Shown here: positions 12,124-23,454 of the stretch, piece after piece
How positions within the stretch are numbered: the stretch's first letter is position 1
Layout of the letters: each line of letters starts with the position of its first letter
NCBI GenBank assembly: GCA_017893485.1
Contig: CM030368.1
Location: 108,383,549-108,447,548 of the forward strand
DNA: 64,000 bases
Direction: 5' to 3'
Source of the DNA: Hemerocallis citrina
Taxonomy: Eukaryota; Streptophyta; Magnoliopsida; Asparagales; Asphodelaceae
Position numbers and translations under genes: made by a program
Notes under the pieces: model-generated
Seen by the model: only the letters and a program-made list of their open reading frames with translations
What the model was told of the DNA's origin: nothing
Databases searched by the model: none

Positions 12124-12582
12124 AGAAAATTGGAAAATGTTCATAGGAGTCCATTGGAATTCGAAGTAGGTGACCCTGTGTTCCTCAAGTATTACCATGG
12201 AAAGGTGTTATCCCTGTTTGGAGGCGGGGGCAAGCTTAGGCCTAGATTCATTGGCTCGTTTGATGTTGTGGAGCGAGTAGGCAAGATAGCCAATATACTT
12301 GCATTGCCGCCAGCTTTATCTGGAGTGCATGATGTTTTTCATGTCTCCTAACTCATGAGGTATATCAGGGATGACAGTTATGTTATTGACTAGTTTGAGT
12401 TTTCTGTTCAGCTCGATCTGTCCTGTAAGATCCATTCGGTTTCGATCTTGGACTGATGGGAGAAGGTTTTGAAAAATAAGGTCATCAGATTGATTCGAGT
12501 TTCTTGGAATTCTCACTCGCCGGGTGATTCGACTTGGGAGCTTGAGGAAGAGATTCAGAAAAAGTTTTCCCATATTTTTTAG
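12124..12582 (+). pseudogene. Element B integrase C-terminus and chromodomain
   Basis: Continues the preceding frame after a TAG at 12121-12123: EFEVGDPVFLKYYHGK, PRFIGSFDVVERVGK, SGVHDVFHVS, then the chromodomain block VIRLIRVSWN ... STWELEEEIQKKFSHIF. This C-terminal chromodomain is the hallmark of chromovirus Ty3/gypsy elements and directs integration to chromatin. Several in-frame stops (for example after HDVFHVS). Ends with TAG at 12580-12582. Confidence 0.85.
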
Positions 12583-12651
12583 TAGTCATTTTCTTTGGGG
12601 TTATCCTATTGCCACGTGAATAAATTTCATCCGAGGACGAAATTTTATTAT

Positions 12652-12665
12652 AAGGTGGGTAGGAA
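12652..12665 (+). other. Element B polypurine tract
   Basis: TAAGGTGGGTAGGA, purine-rich, immediately before the LTR start TGTAACTCCCG at 12666. It is preceded by GAGGACGAAATT, the 3' UTR word shared with elements C, D and F. Confidence 0.8.
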
Positions 12666-15600
12666 TGTAACTCCCGTTTTCTTCTTTTCCTTTTTAACCA
12701 TTGTAATCTTTTTTTTGTGATTTGAATTATATTCTATCTTTCATTTATCGTCTCGAATGATTTTGGTTCTAATATTGTTCATGAACTATCATTGATCTGT
12801 TTTTTTTCCAATTCGAATTTGAATTTCATGAATTATCGTTTCTTCTTGTTAGAATATATTTTCTTTTTATGTTAATCTTATTCTTGATGCATTGATAATT
12901 ATCTATTATTTGATCCATATTTGTCCCTAAAGCCCAATAGTATTAACCCATCAAGAAAACCCGTTATCCAGACCTTTTCAACAATCTTCTTATTGGATTT
13001 AAACCCTAACACCCATCCCTATCGGTTCCTACCGTATAACCCGTACCTGCTACCCATTAACCCAACATCTCAATTTCCCTATAAATACTAATTAACTCTT
13101 TAATCCTAATTATACTAAACTAAACCTATTCAACCCCGCTGTCAACCCTGTCCCTTTTCATCATCAACCTCCATCCCGCTCACCCTCCTGATCAACCCTA
13201 CTCCTCGACACCCCCTCTCTCCCTCGCCGAAACCATCCATCTTCTTCATAGTCGCTCCTCCTAATCACCCCCTACCTCTCTCCCTCCTCTGTTGTGCAGC
13301 TGAACGCAACGCCCCTCATTACCGACAATCGCCAGCAACCTCCAAAATCCATCGACCTCCGACCTCCAACCTCCAATGCCGCCACCGTGATTGCACCCTC
13401 GTCGACCTCCACAACCCGTCGACTGTCGCTCGTCAATGCCAGCAACCAGTGAATCCCCTCGCCTTCATCTCCTCTATTTTCCCACCCAGAGCATCCCTCC
13501 TGCCATCTTCCACCACCGCAACCCCCACTGCTGCCCAATGCCGCCGTCAATGCCTAGTGCACCACCGCTCACCGTACACACCACCGCTGCCACCACCGAA
13601 GTCGAGCCAACCCAAAGTCCCAGCCGATGTTGCTGACTGGGTTGATTTTGCTGTTTGCTATTGGCCGAGCTCGCCGTTTGCTGTTCTGCTACTTTACTAT
13701 TTGTTGTTCGAGTTGTCCGTGTGCGCCACCCGTTGTTTGCCCGTGTATTCTGTCCAGGTATCCTAATCCCGTTATTCTATTATTTTGGACTAATGATATA
13801 AAGGCAAGTCACTCATCTCCCTCGAATCACTATTGCATCGTATTCGAGATTTTATTGAATTTCTGCAAGTAGATCCTAATTGTTTACCGAATTGTTATAT
13901 CATTATCTACAGTCGAATATATTGATAACCAAAAGTATCCTTGACATCGTACAATTGTTGACTCCAAAAAAATCGAATCTTCTATACATGCATGTAGTAT
14001 TCATAATAGAAGTTAATCAAGCATGACAAAGCACAAATAAGCCAGTGTAGAATTTAGGTTGTCATTTTTGAATGATTGATTGATGCCTCACTGATGTTAA
14101 ACTGGTATACATTGTGCTTACCATGTTATTGTGTTTACTACACTGAATATAGGATTTGTTCACTATTGAATTGAAGTTCTTCATGTTTAGATCGCTTTTA
14201 TTTCATGAAATATGTTGAACCCTGATTTTCACTGTCAGCCTGAAACTTGTGAGATATTTTTGATCCGGTATTTGACATCAAAAATCATTACTTTATAAAT
14301 TAAAAATAGCCCTACTTTTCTAGTTTCTAAAACATCAAAAATATTTGAATTCCGAGCTGTATTGCAAAAGTTATGTTATTTTTACTACTGTTGTCTTTTT
14401 ACTTTCAGTATTGCTAATTCGTTCATCTCGTCATGTTTTAATTATTAAAATGCCAAGTTATTGTTAGAATACGGCTCTGATAATTTCCAGATTGTTAGTT
14501 AACATGATTAGGAACTCAATGGATATTTTTGATGAATCTAAAATTCGATTTTTACTGATCTTACGAATATAACAACTTGATATCGATTTTCAGTCAGAAC
14601 GTGTAATCTGTAAAGAATGATGTAATTAACCTAGCTACTGCTATTGGATTTCATATTTTAAATATGCGTTGGAACCGGGTAGGAGTCTACTTTCTAGAAA
14701 TTCTGACGGATTCAGTTTTGGATTTCTATAGCAGAAGAAAATTCGATTTTGGTACAGTAACCTACTATTGTCCCTAATTGTGTTTCCATATTTTCTTAAT
14801 ATAATTATATGTATATCGTTATATTGAATGGATTGAAATGTATAAATTGCATTGCATGATCCTAATATACTATTGTCACCATTCTAATTGTCTCATTCTA
14901 ATTGATCGTCCTATTGTTACTTCTATTGATACTACCATTTATCGAATATGTCTAAAGTGCATAATGTATTGATTATTGATTGCATCAACAAAATATTTAA
15001 CAACCCGGGGTTTAAGGGTGATTTAAGTAGTGGACAATTTAGAGACTGTACTCGGAGGAGGGGCCCGAGTTTCCCTAAATAGCGTAATCAGCTAGTGTTT
15101 TATCGATTAATCGTGGCTTTCGATGCTAGCCCAATCTATCGTGTATCGTATCATTACAAAATTATTGTATCGTGCATCAAAGTGTGAATCGTGATTAGTG
15201 AAATGATGATCATTGCCGAGTACATGATTTTTAGAGTACACCACTTAGGTCTAAACGACATTGATTGCATACATCGAACCTGTAGTATGGGACGCAGTAG
15301 TACGTGCATTAGTTAGGTAAAAAACTAATAGACTTAAGGATTAACACAATATTGACATTGGATATTGAACATCGTCATTGCTATTGATATTGAACAGTGT
15401 TATTGATATTGACATCGACCATTGAGTATTGATATCAAATTTTGAAATATCGTTTATTGTTATACCCATCGCATTATTATCATTGATAATTATTATTGCT
15501 ATCATCCATTGTTATAGATTCCTATTGTTTTATTGAATTCATTGTTGTACCGTATTTACATTGTTGATTGCTTTCTCTACTTGCTATCCATGACTTCCTC

Positions 15601-15865
15601 TAAGGATAATTTTTCTCCTCTTTTGAAATGAGGTATTCACAGGTGATCAAGAAGAGTTACCTGTAGGACTTGGAGAACAGACTTTCTAAGAATTTATTGC
15701 TTTCTAGATTTTTAGTTATTTTATTAGACTTCTTGTATTGAATTTTATTCCAAGTATTGTTATTCATGTGATTCTTTTTTGCATGCATGGTTGTGTCTAT
15801 TTGTTACAATTTTGAGTTGAACATTAACAACTTATGGATGACGCAAGTCATTAGCTGTGCTAATG
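12666..15865 (+). mobile_element. Element B 3' LTR, 3'-truncated
   Basis: Starts TGTAACTCCCGTTTTC. A TATA box (CTATAAATA, 13080-13088) is followed by a C-rich leader (13130-13790), the donor-like AAGGCAAGTCAC at 13801-13812, and about 2 kb of AT-rich sequence matching the 5' LTR. Compared with the 5' LTR the last 50-60 bp, including the terminal CA, are missing; similarity fades around 15850-15870. Small deletions distinguish the two LTRs (for example near 14110), so the insertion is old. Confidence 0.8.
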
Positions 15866-16926
15866 TCAAAATGCACACGATGCTCTTATTCTACAACACG
15901 CCTGATTGGAGTTATATGCATCCCAAACTACACATTCCTCAACCAATCGACGTTCTTCAGATGATAGGGTTCGATCCCCCGCTATGCATTATACTCTTGT
16001 GCTCTCTCCTGTTTCTAACGTTCTAGTGATGAAGAGGTTGCAGTCGTACAGTTCACTCCCATCGCTGCAGTCAGTAGTGGTGTGTGTACTTCGTTTGTTA
16101 TCCACTATGCCCGGCATTGTAGTCGGACGACATACTTCCGCCGCTGCAGTCAAACAATGGTATTGCAGTAATTTCACCTTCTCGGACCTTATCGAAAGCT
16201 GTTGTACGGACATAAAAAGCACTCCACGGTACCCTTGTTCACTGAAGACATTAGAGTTTTACTCATCGATTCTTCTCTAAGTCCCCTGCCCGCTTTGAAC
16301 AACATAGAACTTAGCGGATGCTTAGGGTTTTCCCTAATCTCCACTTTACTTGTCCTTACACTAGACCAGACCTTGCAGTTGTGACAATGCCACCACTCAG
16401 GTTCTTATCAAAAGATGTTACGGACATAAAGGTGCTCCACAGTACCACCGTATACTGACGATATTAAAGTTTTACTCATCGAGTCTTCTCTAAGTCTCCT
16501 ATCCACATTAAACAAACTTAGGACTTGGGCCGGCGTAAGGATGCCTTGAGTCTCCCTGACAAGTGAGCACACAAACAAAGACTCAATATAATCCAACAAC
16601 ACTACCATGCATAGAACACTCTTCAAATTAAAACTAGGGCAATAGACTACGGTTAGATTATGCACTTACTATATCGATGTTATTATCTTATTTACTCGAT
16701 TCATATGGCGCTAGTTAAGCTCCACAATTCTTACATTAATTTATTAACGAATTACTAATACACTATCAGGCGATCTAGGTCTACTTGATTAATCAACTAG
16801 TTAGGCGATATAACTATTAGTTTCACAACCTAACTTAGTAGACATAAAATTGATTTATCATGAACAACTAGCTATGTTCCTTGTATGTTCCTTTTTATTC
16901 ATCATAACGTATCATTTAGAACTTAA
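15866..16926. other. Unclassified sequence with internal duplication
   Basis: No protein family recognised. Two imperfect copies of a roughly 110-bp block begin near 16186 and 16402; both contain ACGGACATAAA, then CTCCAC(G/A)GTACC, then GTTTTACTCATCGA(T/G)TCTTCTCTAAGT. The frames across it are short and the duplicated copies do not share an open frame, so coding is not supported. A GGGTTCGATCCCC word at about 15967 resembles a tRNA B-box but no tRNA fold is present. Confidence 0.5.
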
Positions 16927-18870
16927 CCCAATCCCAAAATAGGGCTCAACTTGGCCCTCAATCCGGCCCAGGAGTTGGCCCGCCTTGGCCCACACTTGGC
17001 CCAACCAAACAACGAACTGACTCCGTCGATCGCCACCACCACCATCTACGCTTGGAATTCGATCGCAACCTCGGCCGGGCCAAACACATTGCTCCTGCTA
17101 ACCTTCACGCTCCACGGTCCTCGATAAGTGGCAGCACCAAAAAAAAACTACGGAGCCCTTCCATGGATAGTGAGCACGTCGGTACACGAGTTGTTCCTCC
17201 AATGCGTTCGATGCAACACGGGTTCTTATTCTACCCGTCTATCTATACCATCAAGACTTAATCCTAGAGTGTCAAAACACAACCAAAGTGGCCCAAAAAG
17301 AGTACACTACTCTAGAAATAAACTTTACACCATGGTCATTCAAAAACAAGTGTTTAGAAGTCCCGAAAAAATGAAATCAAAATTCCAAACAGGAAGCACG
17401 CAATTGGTAATCAAGCCGAAATAGGGTCTTTCCTGGTCCCGTTTCTACTCAATGTTGAAAGCAAGTACAAACACATTTTGGGCATGATTCTCATCCCAAA
17501 GCTAACTACAACACATAGTCACTCATCACAATATTATATTTCAAACAGTGAACAACTTAATGTATTGCTCTTACAATGCATACATAAAGCTACACCACAA
17601 CGTGAAACTTTGATAATTGGAATAATACTTCATCTACACTTCCATACATTATTAGAAGCCATAAAAACAGCAACTCTAGACTCAAATCTACATGTTCTAA
17701 CTCAAATTTATAGGCATAATCTCAAATAGTAAGCTTTAAGTATCTGTATGCATCTGTTGTCACTTGTAAAAATCTTTGTAATTTGTGTACTGCTCAGAAT
17801 CTTGATTTCTTAGACATTATAAAATGGTCTAAGTGTGTACTATAACTTCTTAGTTATAAGTTTTTTCAGATTATGTGGTTTAACCACTCTTATTGTTCGA
17901 AGTTTAACATGCATACATATTTCCAGAACAAAGCTGTACATTAGCCCTGTTTTGAGATAAAATTTATTAAAATTTGCATATGATGTCAGAAACGCATGAA
18001 ATTCCAGAATTTAGCTCATAACACATGAAACCAGAACATGTACCAATTTCAAGAAAATCTAACTTGTATTTTTCAATTTATGCCCTCTAGAAGTAGGCTC
18101 ATGTTCAAGTCAACAACTCAGTTATGCTCTGTTTTCCTATTCGACTAGTCAGTGTTCAAGATTTCTATTCACCAAGAAAAAGTTATATAAAGTTACTATC
18201 CATGTTCTATACAGGGACTATTTGCACATATACAAATTTCAAATGAAGTTTCAAAGTGATTTAGGAGTTATGAGTTGTATGAAATCAAACAGTAACATAC
18301 TACTATTCTGTTTTTCTCTCAGCCAGTATGCAGAATCATTTTTATTTAAAATATCAAATAAAATAAGAAAATTATGATATTTATAGGGGTGGTGTGTAAC
18401 ATGCATAATATGCAACATTAATAATTTCAGACGGGAATTACAAGTTTTTTTGAGTTATGACTCACAGACCTAATCAAACTTTTATGTTCAGTTTTTTACT
18501 GTGTTTGTTCAATCTTCTACTAAATAAACAAGTATGTAACGAATTTCTATCACTATCCACTTCATTAACCTACTCATGCTGACAAAAATGACATCAGGAT
18601 TTCACCACAAAATATAAACACACTAGGGATTCAGAGACACCCACCTTTTTAAATATTGAAATTTGTCTCTTAACTTCAAACTCGTAGCTTTCATGGCCGT
18701 TCTTGCTCCAAGCTCTAAGCTCTCCTCCTCCTTGGCCCTTCTTTCTCCTTCTTGCCTCTAGTTTCAGTAGCTAAATGCCTTATAAATGTATTAGAAATGT
18801 AGAAGGATAAGGAGTTGTTTAGGAGTTAGGGGGAGGAAAAGTGAGTTAGGGTTAGAATGGAGGAGGGTTC
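16927..18870 (-). mobile_element. Unit N, minus-oriented LTR-like sequence, unclassified
   Basis: Read on the minus strand from 18870: a pyrimidine-rich leader, then a purine-rich part, then AAAAAGGTGGGTGTCTC at about 18634-18650 resembling a splice donor, then about 1.4 kb of AT-rich sequence with words such as GAATTTCTG, and a GC-richer end with TTGGCCC words (16940-17020). The layout parallels units M and H. Its own start is cut off by TRIM-1 at 18871. No protein domain seen. Confidence 0.4.
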
Positions 18871-18909
18871 TGTAATACCCCGTACTTAAGCGGGTATATA
18901 TTTAATATT

Positions 18910-18959
18910 ATATAGAAATATATAATAATAATAATAATAATAAGAATAAGAATAATATA

Positions 18960-18995
<36 letters not shown>
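18910..18995. repeat. (AAT)n/(AT)n microsatellite
   Basis: Runs of AAT followed by about 15 TA units in the U3 of the TRIM-1 5' LTR. Confidence 0.9.
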
Positions 18996-18996
<1 letters not shown>

Positions 18997-19189
18997 AAAG
19001 TATGAGTGAGAGAAAAGGTGGTTGGCCTATAGGATTTCTATGGGCTTGGAATTAATTGGATTGATGAGGAGAGCCCATAAAAGAACTATGGGGCACTGGC
19101 AATTAAATGTTCAAGAAAATGAATAGGTGAAGGAGTGGTTTGCTGATGGGATGATGTGGCTTAGGGGGGTGTTGTGCATGGGGTTTAAA

Positions 19190-19248
19190 GTCCCACATCG
19201 TCCAAAGTGGAGAAAGAACAAAGTGGAGAAAGAAAGTGTGTATAAATA
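19190..19248 (+). promoter_or_regulatory. snRNA-type promoter (USE plus TATA) in TRIM-1 LTR
   Basis: GTCCCACATCG at 19190-19200 is an exact match to the plant snRNA upstream sequence element RTCCCACATCG. TATAAATA at 19241-19248 is the plant snRNA TATA box. Spacing is 40 nt, of which 16 nt are a perfect tandem duplication (CAAAGTGGAGAAAGAA twice, 19203-19234). Without it the spacing is 24 nt, the value known for RNA polymerase III-transcribed plant snRNA genes. A TTTTT run, a possible Pol III stop, lies at about 19291. The motifs are directly visible; which polymerase is used is inference. Confidence 0.65.
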
Positions 19249-19393
19249 GGATTAGTCAAATAATGAAGGTCACCTAAAGGGTTAACCCACTTTTTGATGT
19301 TACATGTGGTGGGCATGGCTATAATTTTTGTCCTTTTCCGTTCCCGTACACGTAGTCTCATGCGCAGCTGAGCCGGGGCTCGGGGCGTTACTA

Positions 19394-19600
19394 AATGGTT
19401 TCAAAGCCGACTTTCAACACCGAGTGTACGCAAGATGTAAGCCTGAAATAGTGCGAGGTTTGTACATGTTGCCCGGGTAGGGGACTGTACAACTAGAAAA
19501 CTCAGGGTAATCCTCTCTACATCAGCTAGAAAGGGACCGTGGATCATGTATCGAGTCCCGGGCTCAGCGAGGATGCTGAGTTCTTATGAGGGGGGGGGGG
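19394..19600 (+). mobile_element. TRIM-1 internal region with primer site and polypurine tract
   Basis: Begins with a primer site TGGTTTCAAAGCC (19396-19408), a decayed initiator-Met match. It contains CTAGAAAGGGACCGTGGATC and a GCTCAGCGAGGATGCTGAG stem-like word, and ends in a G-run tract (TATGAGGGGGGGGGG) immediately before the next LTR start at 19601. No open frame. The same layout and several of the same words occur in both internal segments of TRIM-2. Confidence 0.8.
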
Positions 19601-19686
19601 TGTAACACCCCGTACATAAGCGGGTATATATATAATATTATATAGAAATATATAATAATGATAATAACACACACACACACACACAT

Positions 19687-19729
<43 letters not shown>

Positions 19730-19740
19730 AATATATATGC
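19601..19740 (+). mobile_element. TRIM-1 3' LTR, truncated
   Basis: TGTAACACCCCGTAC repeats the start of the 5' LTR. Similarity lasts about 70 bp before the microsatellite diverges. Cut off at 19741 by element T1. The remaining 3' part is not recognisable to the right of T1, where TRIM-2 sequence is found instead. Confidence 0.75.
19667..19722. repeat. (AC)n microsatellite
   Basis: About 27 AC units with one TG interruption, then (AT)n. Confidence 0.95.
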
Positions 19741-20316
19741 TGTTGCCACTGGATCTGGTGTGGGGGCAATAGACAAAACTTGTAGGTTCGTAGGAACTCG
19801 AATAGGCTAAATATGACTTCTTCCTTGTCGACAAATGGACTCCTTGGTGCTCCCGCGTACTTGCACAAACGTTCGAAACATCTAGATGGATCCCGGCGAT
19901 GAACCCTCCGACGCTCTTGTCAATACCAGAAAAAGTAAGGGAAAATAGCTTGAGTGGACAAAGATTGATCACATGTGACTATAGGAGGTAGAGGGTATTT
20001 ATAGTCGCTATGGGGATCTGTTTCAGGATCAGAGTGAATCCCTATTTTCTTGTGTGGCTGGATAGGGGTGGTTATAACCACCTCCTCAACATAAGGACGA
20101 GCCAGGATTTCCTCCTATCCTGTTGAACTGGTCCCTAACGGGTTGAGACCTGTTCTCAGCTGAACAGATCTGTTCAAGGGTTAGCGGGTCCAAGAGGAGA
20201 GACCCTATTCCCAATTCGGACCCGTCTGTAGGTAAAATTACCATCTTGCCCCTGTGACTTTAAGATTCGTGCCCCCTTTGAACGGTTCCGATTTAACCCC
20301 AATTTTAGCCATATCA
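19741..20316 (-). mobile_element. Element T1 3' LTR (Tat-like, minus strand)
   Basis: On the minus strand it starts TGATATGGCTAAAATTGGGG at 20316 and ends GTGGCAACA at 19741, so TG...CA. It has TATTTATA at 19996-20003 (a TATA box on the minus strand). It shares the CTTTAAGATTCGTG block and the TATA region with the LTRs at 22572-23154 and 57861-58473. 576 bp. Confidence 0.75.
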
Positions 20317-20330
20317 CGAGCCCCCCACTT
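20317..20330 (-). other. Element T1 polypurine tract
   Basis: On the minus strand AAGTGGGGGGCTCG directly precedes the LTR start TGATATGG. The same tract precedes the T2 LTR at 58474. Confidence 0.85.
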
Positions 20331-20740
20331 CCAAAGACTGTGAGTTATAGCCTTTGGGGAGTAGTTATGTGGTTTTAATTCGCGTATAGGGCTTTATCGG
20401 AGTTCTCAAAGGGTGTTCGAATCCTATTTAAGTGGTGATGGTGCTTTTCTGAGCTAGTAATGTACCCAATTTTGCTTTTAGGCCCTTTTGGATTTTTGGT
20501 GATTTTTTCACGGTTTTTTAATTATTTTTTTGAATCATTTACTTAATTTTGCAAAGCGATGATTTACTTTGTGGGAGCCCTAATTAATTATTCTAACCAA
20601 TAATTATTTACCCGGGGGCTCAAAACTATTTTCCAAAATTTATAATTATTTTTTAGAATTTTTAATTAATTTTCCTGAATTTTTAATCATTATTTAACAA
20701 TTTTTAAATAAATAATTCAAAATTAATAAAAAATAGATTT
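20331..20740 (-). other. Element T1 3' untranslated part, AT-rich
   Basis: Sequence between the polypurine tract and the tandem repeats. The segment next to the tract (AAAGACTGTGAGTTATAGCC and following) matches 58488-58560 in T2. The rest is AAT/ATTT-rich with no open frame. Confidence 0.6.
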
Positions 20741-21850
20741 TATCACCTATCTATGACGTGGAGCGATCTGGATCGTTCATCAGCTCTGGGCGCGAAAATC
20801 TGGACGATCGAATGGTGGGGCGGTGCGGTCCGACGTGGATGAATCTGGATCTTTGATTGGGTCATGATGCGAGTTTTGATGTGATCTAACGGCTCGTGTA
20901 GCTCGGCAGAATTTTCTCCATATGGGCAGATCGGAATGTAAGTTGCTCGGATTGGGATTCCGAGCGAAGTGGTGCAATCTGGGGCATCCATCTAGCATCG
21001 GCACGAATATCTTGACAATCCGACAGTGTATCTGTATTCGACCACGTGGCTGAATCAGGGACGCTCTTCAGGTTGTGGCACAAATTTTGAGGTGATCAGA
21101 TGGTTCTCATGGCTCGGCAGCATTTTCTTCGTATGAGCAGATCGGTGTACCAGTAGCTCAGATTGGGATTCCGAGCGATGCGGCACAATCTGGGCCGTCT
21201 GATGGTGCGAATCACAGGGCAAAAAGGTGTGGATCACGAGAAACATGATTTCTGCCGATGCGAAGAGATCTGAGCTGTCTGATTAAGATTAGGCACGAAT
21301 CACGAGGGAAAATGTTATTTTTCTGCAATACGCAGCTCGGTGTCTAAGTTGGGTTCCGCGCAACGTGGCACGATCTGGACCGTATGATGAAGATCCGGCG
21401 CGAATCACGAGGCAAAAAGCATGGATCACGAGATAACGTGATTTCTGTCGACACAGCGAGATCTGAGCCGTCTGATTAAGATCAGGTACGAATCACGAGG
21501 AGAAAGTCATTTTTCTCCACTACGCAGCTCGGTGTTCAAGTTGCTCAGATTTGGGTTCCGAGCGACGTGGCACAATCTAGGCTGTCTGATGAAGATCCGA
21601 TGTGAATCATGAGGCAAAAGGGCGTGGATCACGAGAAAATGTGACTTCTGTCGACACGGCGAGATCGTAGCCATCTGATTAAGATTAGGCAAGAATCATG
21701 AGGAGAAAGTTGTTTTTCTCTAATACGCAGCTCGGTGTCCAAGTTGCTCGGATTTGGGTTCCGAGCGACATGGCACGATCTGGGCTGTCTGATGAAAATC
21801 TGGCGCGAATCCTGAGGCAAGAGGCGTGGATCACGAGAACTTTGGCATTT
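20741..21850 (-). repeat. About 200-bp tandem repeats in element T1
   Basis: Five or six diverged copies. Anchor word GGTTCCGAGCGACGTGGCAC or close variants recurs at about 20955, 21160, 21345, 21552 and 21755, spacing roughly 185-210 bp. Units also carry GTTGCTCGG, AATCTGGGC and TCTGATGAAGAT. They lie on the 3' side of the internal region on the minus strand, where Tat-lineage elements are known to accumulate tandem repeats. No coding frame spans them. Confidence 0.75.
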
Positions 21851-22344
21851 AGGCTTCCTGTAGGCCGCTATGGGGGCCCAAAGCATTCGAAAGCCCACCC
21901 AAATCTGCCTTAACACTATAAGTTTTCACAGCCTCCCCATCTCCTCATTTCTTACTTCTCACTTTCACTTCACTTTTCACTCGGCGGTCCCCAGGTGTGG
22001 CTCGGCTTATTGGAGTATGACTTCTATGCCAAAGACGTGGATGGGACTCACTTCGCCTCCTCGGGGAGGGGGTTCTTCTAGGCCTTGGTCTTCAGGAGGA
22101 CCGGACTCTAGAGGCCCTTTCGTGCTCAGGTTGAGGGACTTCCTCAAAGGCTCGCCTTTCATCCAAGCAAGTTCGGAGGTCGAACCCTACTGACGGTTAA
22201 CAATTACTTGACGGAGATCCTGCCCGGGAGTGCTTTGAGAAGCTATAGAATCAAGTGAAGGATTGTGGACTGAGATGTGGTCATGAAGAGGGTGTGGCTT
22301 TGGATGACTTCAATAAGAGCCCCCCGAGACCCTAGAGGGGCCTA
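21851..22344 (-). other. Element T1 internal remainder
   Basis: Between the tandem repeats and the gag start. Minus-strand reading gives gag-like leader sequence broken by stops; no pol domain is recognisable. A typical Tat element would need several kilobases of gag-pol here, so T1 is a deletion derivative. Confidence 0.5.
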
Positions 22345-22502
22345 TTGAGGAGGAAGCTGTTGAGAAAGGGGCTGTTCAGGCTGCGGTTGTTGAACTTGTT
22401 GGTCAGGTTGAAGAAGAAGATCATGGAGTGGAGTAGGGGGAGGAAGAGGAGTGGCTCTTCGGCTGGAAGCCACTCCTTTTCCTTTCCCTTTCGGAGGCAT
22501 GG
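22345..22502 (-). pseudogene. Element T1 gag N-terminal fragment
   Basis: ATG at 22502 on the minus strand, 50 bp after the primer site, opens a 52-residue frame starting MPPKGKGKGVASSRR and ending Gln/Pro-rich at a stop near 22345. Position directly after the primer site and the basic start fit the N-terminus of a Tat-like Gag. No capsid or zinc-knuckle domain follows. Confidence 0.5.
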
Positions 22503-22552
22503 TTTGGAAACTGCCTTTACTAGTGACGTGTGATTGTATTGCTTTTTCTGTT

Positions 22553-22569
22553 CCCACAGACAGTGCCAA
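22553..22569 (-). other. Element T1 primer-binding site
   Basis: Minus-strand TTGGCACTGTCTGTGGG lies 2 bp after the LTR end. It matches, with two changes, the TTGGCGCCGTCTGTGGG primer site characteristic of Tat/Retand/Ogre-type Ty3/gypsy elements. Confidence 0.85.
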
Positions 22570-22571
22570 TT

Positions 22572-23154
22572 TGTTGCTGCTAATTTTGGTGTGGGAGCAA
22601 ACAGATGATTTGTAGATTCTTCTGGAAACATGTTGACGTCTTGCCAGTGTTGACTGTTTCTTGCCGCTGCCGCTAACCTGCAAAAAGTTCGATACACCAG
22701 GATTGTTCCCTGGGACGAACCTTCCAACACTCAAGTCAGTAATCAGAAAGATTATGAAAGAGCGATTTGTGGAAAAAATATTGATTACCTTTTTTATGGT
22801 GGGGGTAGAGGGGTATTTATAGTCGCCTTTTGGAAACAGTTTTGAGATAATCATTTATCTCTATTTCTCGGTGTTTTGGATAAGATGTAGAGTTTAAATC
22901 GTTTCATGGTAAGAGATTTGGTTTAAACCGTCTGTTACAGATAACCATGAATTTGAATTACTCTTTAAATGACCTGGACTGGTTTGTAATGGGCCGTCAT
23001 CCTTACCGAGTAGGACAGACCCATTTTTGGGTTATTGGGCTTAGAAAAGACCCAGTTCCCATTTTTGAACTCGCTTATAGGTGAAATGACCATTTTACCC
23101 CTGAGAGCTTTAAGATTCGTGCCCGGTTTGAACGGTCTATTTTTAGCCATATCA
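22572..23154 (-). mobile_element. Element T1 5' LTR (minus strand)
   Basis: Minus strand starts TGATATGGCTAAAAATAG at 23154 and ends TTAGCAGCAACA at 22572. TATA box at 22814-22821. 583 bp. Clearly homologous to the LTR at 19741-20316 but strongly diverged from it, and the flanks (TATGC on the left, GCTTT on the right) are not a target duplication. T1 may therefore be a recombinant of two related insertions. Confidence 0.75.
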
Positions 23155-23454
23155 GCTTTCATTATCGGCTTTCATGGTGGGGCTTAGTAAATATTTAGAT
23201 GGGCCTATAGAATTAGTAGTATGTGTATTGGCAGTATAAATAAATTGGATTAATGCCGCCATGAAGGAAGTGAGTTGGATGTCTGTGCACTTAGTCCCAC
23301 ATGGATGGTGGGTAGGAAATATGAGTGTGTATATTAGGAAGCCTGTGATCATAAGGTACCTACAAATCATTGTACCTTTTGTGAGTAAAAGTATGTGGTG
23401 GGACATTGTTAGGACTTATTTTTCTTGTATGCGCGCAGGTGTAGCCGCGTTACA
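23155..23454 (+). mobile_element. TRIM-2 LTR copy 1, 5'-truncated
   Basis: Matches LTR copies 2 and 3 from the GGGCTTTCAT words onward and ends GCCGCGTTACA at 23454. It has an upstream-element-like GTCCCACATGG at 23294-23304 and TATATTAG at 23330, 25 nt apart. Its start is missing at the T1 junction. Confidence 0.8.

Larger units (their letters stand above)
18871..19393 (+). mobile_element. TRIM-1 5' LTR
   Basis: Starts TGTAATACCCCGTAC and ends GGGGCGTTACTA just before the primer site. It contains AT/AAT microsatellites (18910-18995), an snRNA-type upstream element with TATA box, and a leader. At about 523 bp with a roughly 207-bp internal region and no coding capacity, it is a terminal-repeat retrotransposon in miniature, which depends on enzymes supplied by other elements. 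Confidence 0.8.

Noticed and set aside
15950..15985. GGGTTCGATCCCC as a tRNA gene
   Set aside because: Only a B-box-like word; no acceptor stem, anticodon arm or A-box at the right distance.
19736..23159. Target duplication for T1
   Set aside because: TATGC and GCTTT do not match.
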